From the IMG/VR virus record IMGVR_UViG_3300031974_001145, positions 1 through 29,649 of that record: a stretch of DNA of 29,649 nt; one strand, written 5' to 3'. This DNA comes from a virus. Below, one piece after another: positions 24,101 through 29,649 of the stretch; the first letter of the stretch is position 1, and each line of letters begins with the position of its first letter. The notes under the pieces were generated by a model. It was not told the DNA's origin, searched no databases, and saw only the letters and a program-made list of their open reading frames with translations. The position numbers were made by a program, and so were the translations under genes.

Positions 24101-26549
24101 CAGATCAAAAGTAGAGTCTCGTACGATTCAAGAGTTTATCGGAGAACGCATTCTAGATGTAGAAATCATTCCATTCATGCGTTCACGTAAGATTAGTTTC
24201 CGAGTTCAGGGTCTACGTCCTAATACTCGTATGTTCGCTTATTTCGGAAACAAGAACGTATCTGATTGGGTACGACCAGAGTCTACGTACACAAACTTCT
24301 CGGATGACCCAACTGAGTACGGTAACGAATACGCAAACGCAACCTCGTACCCATCTGCATTGGGCGGTAAGGGCGATCTAGTTACAGACGAAAAGGGAGA
24401 GTTGATCGGTTCGTTCTTCTTGCCTAACACTCCGAACATTAGTTTCCGTACAGGGCGTCAAGAATTTAAACTGCTTGATATCAACGCTAACAATGACGAT
24501 GGGTCTACATCTATCAGTCGCGCAGGATACACTTCAGTTGGTACAATTGAAACAGTACAACGCACAATGCGTACAACACGAATTGTTGAAACAACATACT
24601 GGCGTGATCCTCTTGCGCAGACGTTCTTCGTTGATCAGGTAGAGAATCCAAACGGCATCTTTATTACAAGAGCGAAAGTTTACGTAGAGAGTAAAGACTC
24701 TGTCATTCCTATGCAGGTTCAGATTCGTGCAGTAGAGAACGGTCTTCCTACGAATCGTGTCGTCCCTGGATCAGTTAAGTTCGTAGACCCAGCAAACATA
24801 CCTACGACGCCTCTCACTGAAGAGACAGACATCGGAACAATTAGAACAAGACCAACAATTGTTGAGTTTGACGAACCAATTTACTTGACTTCTGGTGAAG
24901 AGTATGCTATAGTATTACTTGCAGAATCGGTAGACTATAACGTTTATACTGCGCAAACTTATGAGTTTGTTGTAGGACCTTCTCGTGAAGAAAGAGTCTC
25001 TCGTCAACCGACTCTAGGTTCGCTGTTCATGTCTCAAAACGGTTCTACATGGACTCCAGATCAAACTAAAGATTTGATGTTTGAACTAGAACGTGCAGAG
25101 TTTGAGGCAGACGGCGTACTACACCTAGAGAACGCAGAACTTCCGAAGGTCACATTGATTCAGAGTCCATTCGAGACAACTGCAGGATCAAATGTGGTTA
25201 AAGTCCAACATCGAGGACACGGATTCACTGCGGGAGATACTGTTACATTCTCAGACGTATCAAGCGATGTTGGTGGTGTGCCAGTATCAGACCTAAACGC
25301 ATCGTTCGTAATTAGTTCGCCTTCATGGCAAGGGTACTCAATCACTGTTGCTACAACTGCAACAGGTTCTGCTCAAGGCGGTGGCAACAACGTAACTGCC
25401 ACTCAGCAAGTGATGTTTGATCAGTACATTCCACAAGTTCAGTCGTTTACGCCTAACGCAACATCAATTCAATCAACTGTAAGTAAAACAGTGGGCGCAT
25501 CTTACGGAACAAATCGTAAGACAACTGCATTGAACTATAATGAGAAAGACCCAACTTCAACTGTATCATTGAATGATCTAAATGTCAACACTCGTCCGAA
25601 TGTAGTTGCGACATCACAAAACTCTACTGCGAAGACTTTGGAGTTCACGTTGAACCTTTCAACTGGAGATCGTAAAGTATCTCCTGTGATTGATCTACAG
25701 CGAGTCTCAGTTATTGCCCTAGAGAATGTGATTGATAACTCAAACGCAACTCAACACATCACAACACCTGTGATCATTGATGAATTATCAGAAGGTCTGA
25801 AGATTATCTTCGCTGCGAACCGCGCACGAGGTGCAGACTTTAAAGTATACGCACGTACGTCTCTTGATGAGAATGAGTTCGCAGACGCATGGTGGACATT
25901 GATTGACATTGATACGCCAATGCCTACAGATGAGAACCCAGACATCTTCCGTGACTATGAGTACACTCTAGACACAGAACCATTTACTGTGTTCCAAGTT
26001 ATGATTGTAATGACTGCAGACAACTCGTCCAAGTCTCCTATGATTACTGATCTACGTGCGATCTCATTGATCACTGCGAGTGGGTTTAATAAGACTGGGA
26101 CTCCAGTAGATCTAGATCTGAACCCTGCACCTGCTCCTGCGCCAAGTCCAGAACCTGAACCAGGCCCAGAACCAGAACCTGAGCCAGAGCCAGAGCCTGA
26201 ACCTCAGCCTGAACCTCAGCCTGAACCAGAACCTGAGCCAGAGCCTGAACCAGAACCTGAGCCAGAAACTAATCTGTTCTCGCGAGTTTCGCCACAGTAT
26301 TATTTCTCAATCGTACAATTCTTCTCTAGTGAAGGGGAACCTATTAACGGCGTAATTCTAAACTGGAACGATACAATAGTTCCGTTTGACACAAACCAAA
26401 TTACTGGTTTAGATCAGGAACAGATCGTCACTATCGTCGCTAATGATGGATACACTTATACGAGAGGCGCTCTAGAACAGTACATTCCACCAAGTGGGGG
26501 AACGGACATCACTACTTGGTTCTACCGTATCTCTAGGACTCTGACCTAA
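21183..26549 (+). CDS. DUF4815-type baseplate/tail structural protein with added C-terminal module
   Basis: This is the largest gene: 1788 residues. The N terminus ([40 protein letters not shown], quoted in part: [20 protein letters not shown]) and following GAMVNPGG match the DUF4815 family of T4-like phages. Conserved-looking blocks continue to about residue 1250, including [44 protein letters not shown] and [14 protein letters not shown] small domain near 1340 has [16 protein letters not shown], a 'HGF-xxGD' motif seen on phage tail proteins. At about 1645-1696 is a Pro-Glu linker, and the last 90 residues are the module shared with genes at 11481 and 12425. The extra end is unusual for the family and suggests a fused binding tip. 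Probably a peripheral baseplate component. Confidence 0.8.
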   Translation: MTDFTSKVFRETYRDFYDKEDGYHRVLYNAGRALQARELTESQRIIHEEIARFGQNIFKEGAMVNPGGATVDNGLEYIRLTAASVYDESLIGQSLTNGTVEFKVLEMYNVSGSDPITLYVQYTDTTAVTDATIAPRVAAGDTIAYASGGASPTMVVAEDIVTTDSQGNPKVIKGAGKATKAYFASGDFFVQGHFVYLSGGSAFIDKYSGTPDADFGFIVEQNIITESEDENLHDNQGEIPNLTSPGAHRYQIKLTPSTRDAAGTENFVFVARIVDGVITREISTFDAYNRINDLLALRTKEESGDYVVEEFKAIFEDIEDDETSLNLDVTEGVAYVDGYRLEVGTTDITVPKARDTRTQSLEAVPAVYGNWVYIDGDTTQGFGDLSVFGRVDLFDGTNNIGTAHIRGIQRDSVGIRLYIFDVKMNVVAPESNARYPFSSVVSLNNGSNVIPLVSSTLHGTSNNDLLFALPYKSPEKDSIQSLTYTAQKFITETPDASGIINVTGSESSSWIISEENGPILTGPESVPADNSDGTSTYSGLDPAKSYTIAYYDEVTSAPKTKTVTSGVTTVSLSSETSSVNLGVVDGISIESVKIRSSALTDWSLAEDITYQFKLDGGQRDNYYGIAHALVREGYTLPFSANHELQISFTYYARTNSSQFFAASSYNLVDYKDIPGHTTLSTGETISLRDVLDFRPDRLTDGTLNFDISELPQNASSIIIDEVSYYLPRVDVLVVNATDSRGDVGFGELQVVRGQPAIDPREPEVPAGTLPLYKFTLNAYTFDRSDVVSTFIPNRRFTMKDISKLSDRVETLYELTALSFLETNTNVLQVLDANGNPRTKAGFIADNFSTLNFCDVHNPAYRASVDPEGLLRPSFVENSVRLMYNASNTNNVVSKKGDIVTLPYSNANFISQVLATGTDNINPFAVITATGHMTLSPSSDEWVEVKRLPDIMQNVVRRINTYLPSFFSRPNARIRSKVESRTIQEFIGERILDVEIIPFMRSRKISFRVQGLRPNTRMFAYFGNKNVSDWVRPESTYTNFSDDPTEYGNEYANATSYPSALGGKGDLVTDEKGELIGSFFLPNTPNISFRTGRQEFKLLDINANNDDGSTSISRAGYTSVGTIETVQRTMRTTRIVETTYWRDPLAQTFFVDQVENPNGIFITRAKVYVESKDSVIPMQVQIRAVENGLPTNRVVPGSVKFVDPANIPTTPLTEETDIGTIRTRPTIVEFDEPIYLTSGEEYAIVLLAESVDYNVYTAQTYEFVVGPSREERVSRQPTLGSLFMSQNGSTWTPDQTKDLMFELERAEFEADGVLHLENAELPKVTLIQSPFETTAGSNVVKVQHRGHGFTAGDTVTFSDVSSDVGGVPVSDLNASFVISSPSWQGYSITVATTATGSAQGGGNNVTATQQVMFDQYIPQVQSFTPNATSIQSTVSKTVGASYGTNRKTTALNYNEKDPTSTVSLNDLNVNTRPNVVATSQNSTAKTLEFTLNLSTGDRKVSPVIDLQRVSVIALENVIDNSNATQHITTPVIIDELSEGLKIIFAANRARGADFKVYARTSLDENEFADAWWTLIDIDTPMPTDENPDIFRDYEYTLDTEPFTVFQVMIVMTADNSSKSPMITDLRAISLITASGFNKTGTPVDLDLNPAPAPAPSPEPEPGPEPEPEPEPEPEPQPEPQPEPEPEPEPEPEPEPETNLFSRVSPQYYFSIVQFFSSEGEPINGVILNWNDTIVPFDTNQITGLDQEQIVTIVANDGYTYTRGALEQYIPPSGGTDITTWFYRISRTLT
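26120..26270 (+). repeat. Long Pro-Glu linker coding repeat
   Basis: About 50 residues made of Pro-Ala then Pro-Glu and Pro-Gln pairs, encoded by tandem six-base units such as cctgag/ccagag/cctgaa. It separates the DUF4815-type body from its C-terminal module. It is the longest of the four linkers in the window. Confidence 0.85.
26274..26546 (+). other. Shared C-terminal module, copy 3
   Basis: [12 protein letters not shown], then [25 protein letters not shown] and WFYRISR. It is the most diverged copy, but keeps the S-P-x-Y, L-x-W-N-(D/N), N-D-G-x-T-Y-T-R-G-A-L and final Y-x-x-x-R positions of copies 1 and 2. Confidence 0.7.
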
Positions 26550-26782
26550 TGACTAGTCATGTGAAAGTGAAGGGACATGCGAATCTAGTGCGAGATAGTC
26601 GTACTGGTGCCATACTAAATACAAACAAATCCGAAATACAAAACGCGAGGAACCAAAGCAGAATACAAAGAGAAAGGCAAGATCACATTAACTCTCTTAC
26701 AGAGGAAGTGAAAGGGTTAAAAGATGACATGCGACAGATCAAAGAACTGCTTATGAGTTTATCAGGGGAAGTGAATGAGTAA
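26549..26782 (+). CDS. Small conserved T4-like protein with C-terminal coiled coil
   Basis: A 77-residue protein beginning [20 protein letters not shown] with AILNTNKSEIQNARNQ, a pattern I recognise in small proteins of marine T4-like phages that follow the DUF4815 gene. The C-terminal half (RERQDHINSLTEEVKGLKDDMRQIKELL) is a heptad coiled coil. It overlaps the DUF4815 stop (TAATG) and overlaps the following fibre by eight bases. It may be an adapter or assembly factor; function unknown. Confidence 0.7.
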   Translation: MTSHVKVKGHANLVRDSRTGAILNTNKSEIQNARNQSRIQRERQDHINSLTEEVKGLKDDMRQIKELLMSLSGEVNE

Positions 26783-28067
26783 CTTACAAACCATTAATCT
26801 TGCAGACCATGTTAATGCTGCTGTTGATAAGATCAATGAAAACTTTGCCGGATTAGATTCTGCAGTTAGTAACATCACTATAAACATTGATTCTGCAGAT
26901 ATTACTAATATTGTCAATAACATCCTAGACTCTGATTATTTTCTAACAACGATCAACCAAGAATATCTTCAACAGTTCACGATCAATACCGATGTAAGTT
27001 ATCTTGATTCAGACATTTCCGCTAATGCTTCTGCGATCTTTACACTTGAATCTCGTATCGATGCAACTGACTCTGGCATTCTTGTATTGTCGCAGGCACA
27101 AATTGCAACTCAAGCACAACTAGACAACATGGTCTTGGACGGTATCGACTCAGATCTACTTGCTGACGCAATCGCCTCTGCAAACACAACCCTTATTTCT
27201 CGTATAGAAGCAAATAGTGACTCTATTTCTATTCTTTCGGGTGTTATCGATTCAGTTGAAGCTGATCTTATCTTACGAGATTCCGACACCAACAATAGAA
27301 TTGATTTGAATACGAGTGCCATTTCTGCACTAACTTCTCGCGTTTCTGTTAATGAAAGTGGTCTAAGCGCGGTTGTATCTTCTGTCGATTCTCTAGGACT
27401 TACCCTAGATCAGTTTATCACAGACGGTATTGAGATTACACCAGAACAGGTAACAGCGGCAATAGGTGGTGCGCTAGATGAACTTACGCTTCGTTTAGAT
27501 GCGGACAGCGACAAACTTGTTCTTGAAGCTGCGAAGATCGTTGACTTGAATGCGCAACTTACTGCCCTTGATAGTGAAACAGGTGATTTGATTCAGGCAG
27601 AAGCAGATGCTCGCAATGTATTATCTGCAACGGTCGCGCTGATAGATGGTCGAGTGACCTCTCAGTCGCAGGATATAACAACACTAACCGCTAATGTCGA
27701 TAGCGACTTCGCAGTAGTCACTAATCAGTTGACAGCATTCGCAGATGATCTAGGCAATGTCAACGCAGTGTATGCGCTTGATCTAGATGTGAACAATCAC
27801 ATTGCGGGTATTCGTTTGGACAACGACGGTACTACTGCAAACTTCGCGGTAACTGCAGACACATTTAAAGTCATCAATGCGTCGAATAATGAAATTCAAC
27901 CATTCACTGTCATCGGTGATGACGTATTCTTATCTAATGCAACGGTTACTGGAAACTTAGACGTGACTACATCGGACGCAGCAGGATCGATGAATATTAC
28001 AGGCAACTTGATTACCATTCTAGACGGGAATTCTAATGTCCGTGTCAAACTTGGTAAGATATCATGA
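26775..28067 (+). CDS. Second coiled-coil fibre with lambda J-type C terminus
   Basis: A 430-residue shorter relative of the fibre at 15997. The N terminus INLADHVNAAVDKINENFAGLDS shares the KINENFA motif with the long fibre. The middle has Asp-Ser-rich helical repeats (SRIDATDSGILVLSQAQ, LTSRVSVNESGLSAVV). The C-terminal domain matches the DUF1983-like domain (VYALDLDVNNHIAGIRLDND, FAVTADTFKVINA, IQPFTVIGDD, ATVTGNLDVTTSDAAGSMNI). It lacks the 88-codon array. The ATG overlaps the preceding gene's end and the next gene overlaps by four bases. Likely a central fibre or tip protein; two copies of this type in one phage suggest specialised roles or a duplication. Confidence 0.78.
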   Translation: MSNLQTINLADHVNAAVDKINENFAGLDSAVSNITINIDSADITNIVNNILDSDYFLTTINQEYLQQFTINTDVSYLDSDISANASAIFTLESRIDATDSGILVLSQAQIATQAQLDNMVLDGIDSDLLADAIASANTTLISRIEANSDSISILSGVIDSVEADLILRDSDTNNRIDLNTSAISALTSRVSVNESGLSAVVSSVDSLGLTLDQFITDGIEITPEQVTAAIGGALDELTLRLDADSDKLVLEAAKIVDLNAQLTALDSETGDLIQAEADARNVLSATVALIDGRVTSQSQDITTLTANVDSDFAVVTNQLTAFADDLGNVNAVYALDLDVNNHIAGIRLDNDGTTANFAVTADTFKVINASNNEIQPFTVIGDDVFLSNATVTGNLDVTTSDAAGSMNITGNLITILDGNSNVRVKLGKIS

Positions 28068-28366
28068 GCTATGGCGTAGAAATCTACGATATTGATGGAT
28101 CAACAAAAGTCATATCTCCGAATATGCGATTCGGTGTGCTTATCGATTCCGCCACAAATGTTACTTTAGATACCAACACACCGTATATAGATTTTGTAAT
28201 GGATATGACAGGCATAAGTGCTTCTACAGTATCAATTATAGAAATTAGTTCTAGTTGGTCAAATGCCGAAGATTATTCATCAAGGTTTCAATTTCTATCT
28301 GACAGAATTAGAATTAATGCACCAAGTGTTACTTTTTATGGCGACATTTATATAATAAGGTTTTAA
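28064..28366 (+). CDS. Small 'MSYG' tail protein, one domain
   Basis: A 100-residue protein starting MSYGVEIYDIDGSTKVISP. The start pattern MSYG-x-x-x-(Y/F)-D-x-x-G is shared with the next gene but one and with the gene at the window end. It ends with APSVTFYGDIYIIRF, where T-F-Y-G recurs in the 250-residue relative. Small proteins of this kind directly follow J-type fibres in lambda-like and T7-like phages (DUF6453-type, from memory); I am not certain of the family. It is probably a fibre-tip or receptor-binding accessory. Its ATG overlaps the fibre stop, which suggests co-translation. Confidence 0.6.
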   Translation: MSYGVEIYDIDGSTKVISPNMRFGVLIDSATNVTLDTNTPYIDFVMDMTGISASTVSIIEISSSWSNAEDYSSRFQFLSDRIRINAPSVTFYGDIYIIRF

Positions 28367-28368
28367 CA

Positions 28369-29121
28369 ATGAGTTACGGTCTACAAACATTTGACGCATC
28401 AGGTAGGGTTCAATTAGACACTACGCGGGCTAGTGATTCGGGAATGATTGTTATTGATGCGGGCACTGCACCAACTGTCAGTAACGTTCCTTCAGATGCA
28501 AGGGTATTTGTCAATATTCAGCCTTCTAGTGGGAATGTTGGGTTTGTTGCACATGCTTATTCAGGTTCGACGGTGACTTTCTATGGTACTGCTACTTCAG
28601 AAGCAGGCCCATTAGATCAACCGCTTTCTGTCAATTATATTATCGCAGTCCCAGCAAGTACTCAAACTTATTCTGGTAACGATTATGGGTTGCAATGCCT
28701 TAATGGAGACGGTGATGTTCTATACGACAGTAGATATTTGTCTGGCGATGGTGGTTTTGGGATACTAGGATATTCTGCACCACAAGAACATGACGGTGAT
28801 TTATTTGCTACAACGGGACCAGCAAACAACTTGATAGTTTCTGACAAGACAACGTACGTTGATATTGCGAATTGTTTTGTCGGATCCGTTGGGAACAATA
28901 CAGGAAATAAGGTAAAGGGAAGATATATAGTTTTTGCAAATAACTTCTCTACTAATTATACTATTGCTGCAGATAAAGGTTACAGAGAGGGTTACGTTAA
29001 CAGTACTTATTTTGTTGGTACTTTGGACGGAATTTATTTTTGGCGACTAAGAGCCGGTCCTCAGTATTCACACATAGCACATCCAAATCCAACTAATATT
29101 TTATATGGAGAACAGATATGA
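28369..29121 (+). CDS. Two-domain 'MSYG' tail protein
   Basis: A 250-residue beta-rich protein with an internal duplication: residues 1-30 (MSYGLQTFDASGRVQLDTTR) and about 103-130 (DYGLQCLNGDGDVLYDSRYLS) align as Y-G-L-Q, G, D, R and S. Each half probably forms one domain like the 100-residue neighbour. It has SGSTVTFYG near residue 64, comparable to the TFYG end of the smaller protein, and FYGT/GTLDGIYFWRLR at the C terminus. It overlaps the following gene by four bases. Probably a tip or adhesin protein of the second fibre; no ligand can be predicted. Confidence 0.6.
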   Translation: MSYGLQTFDASGRVQLDTTRASDSGMIVIDAGTAPTVSNVPSDARVFVNIQPSSGNVGFVAHAYSGSTVTFYGTATSEAGPLDQPLSVNYIIAVPASTQTYSGNDYGLQCLNGDGDVLYDSRYLSGDGGFGILGYSAPQEHDGDLFATTGPANNLIVSDKTTYVDIANCFVGSVGNNTGNKVKGRYIVFANNFSTNYTIAADKGYREGYVNSTYFVGTLDGIYFWRLRAGPQYSHIAHPNPTNILYGEQI

Positions 29122-29564
29122 TAATCTCGTACGTTGCTTATTGCAATCCATACGGTGAGATCGTCCGAATGGGTTTCGGTAAAGCGTCTAACAACCCGCC
29201 AGAAGGTGTTGACCCTGAAACCGGACAGACCATTGTACACATCACTGGAGAACTTCCAGTGTCTAGGGATCAGTTTGTGCGCACCACTATCTGGGACGGA
29301 GAGTCTTGGGTAAGTCGTCCGGACAAACCAAATCGTTTCGCCCAGTGGGACGGAAGTGAATGGACATGGGATCCGGAAGATCTGCTTGAGGAACTACGCC
29401 GAGAAAGGAATGTAAAACTAGGCGAAAGTGATTGGACCCGAATGGACGACAACGGTTTGACAGATGCGAAACGTAAACAGTGGGCGACATATCGTCAGGC
29501 ATTAAGAGACATCACAAAAGACTATGTCTCTTTGGATTCCGTAATTTGGCCTGAAAGTCCATAA
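29118..29564 (+). CDS. Tail-assembly-chaperone-like protein (phage tail APC type)
   Basis: A 148-residue protein. The C-terminal 55 residues (LRRERNVKLGESDWTRMDDNGLTDAKRKQWATYRQALRDI, quoted in part: RRERNVKLGESDWTRMDD) match the well-known family 'LRxxRnxLLaxSDWtqlpDa.ltdakk.aWatYRqaLRdip', annotated as phage tail assembly chaperone. The end VIWPESP is also typical. The N-terminal part has a small beta-rich domain with TTIWDGESWV. In other phages these follow fibre genes and probably assist fibre trimerisation. Here it lies between two MSYG-type genes. Confidence 0.78.
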   Translation: MIISYVAYCNPYGEIVRMGFGKASNNPPEGVDPETGQTIVHITGELPVSRDQFVRTTIWDGESWVSRPDKPNRFAQWDGSEWTWDPEDLLEELRRERNVKLGESDWTRMDDNGLTDAKRKQWATYRQALRDITKDYVSLDSVIWPESP

Positions 29565-29573
29565 GGGTATATC

Positions 29574-29649
29574 ATGTCGTACGGAATAAAGTTGTATGAT
29601 CCTTCAGGACAGTCAGTTGTTTTTTCTGAAGATATTCGTACGAGCAACA
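29574..29649 (+). CDS. Third 'MSYG' tail protein, partial (runs off the window)
   Basis: The ATG at 29574, preceded by AAGGG, opens 25 codons encoding MSYGIKLYDPSGQSVVFSED, clearly related to the starts at 28064 and 28369. The rest lies beyond the window. Confidence 0.65.
   Translation, partial: MSYGIKLYDPSGQSVVFSEDIRTSN

Overview
The window is a block of tail and baseplate genes from a T4-like (contractile-tailed) bacteriophage. The evidence is a near-complete set of T4-type baseplate proteins: homologues of gp4, gp26, gp48, gp53, gp27, gp5, gp25, gp6, a gp7-position protein and gp8. Exact TATAAATA late-promoter boxes also recur between genes. Gene order (48-53-27-5-x-25-6-7...8), a spike protein without lysozyme and a DUF4815-type protein resemble marine T4-like phages (cyanophage or other ocean myovirus lineages) more than T4. 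The host cannot be named from the sequence. No tRNA, rRNA, CRISPR array, insertion sequence, integrase or attachment site was seen.

Layout. Positions 1-2695 are on the minus strand and read leftwards: head-completion nuclease gp4, a conserved unknown, a tail-tube-fold protein (gp19/gp54 type), gp26-like, then a short reading frame that appears to be reached from gp26 by -1 ribosomal frameshifting on a run of eight T, and finally the start of another gene at the window edge. The tube - chaperone - frameshifted extension - next gene order mirrors the V-G-GT-H tail region of lambda-type phages. Positions 2696-2748 hold two perfect late-promoter boxes on opposite strands. From 2749 to the end everything reads rightwards: tube cap gp48, wedge gp53, hub gp27, spike gp5, an unknown coiled-coil protein, wedges gp25, gp6 and a gp7-position protein (to 11479). 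Three adhesin-like proteins follow (11481-15962), then a long coiled-coil fibre ending in a lambda J-type (DUF1983-like) domain (15997-19767). gp8-like and a 1788-residue DUF4815-type protein come next (19819-26549), then a small coiled-coil protein, a second J-type fibre, and a run of small 'MSYG' proteins interleaved with a tail-assembly-chaperone-like protein.

How it works together. The left and middle genes build the baseplate hub, spike, wedges and start of the tail tube. The right half supplies host-recognition parts. Two features are most notable. One is the putative frameshift that makes gp26 a G/GT-type chaperone pair. The other is a roughly 85-residue C-terminal module, preceded by Pro-Glu linkers, carried by three different proteins (ends at 12422, 14365 and 26549). 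Late transcription probably starts at boxes near 2708, 8056, 15958 and (weaker) 19783 for the plus strand, and near 2732 and 2158 for the minus strand.
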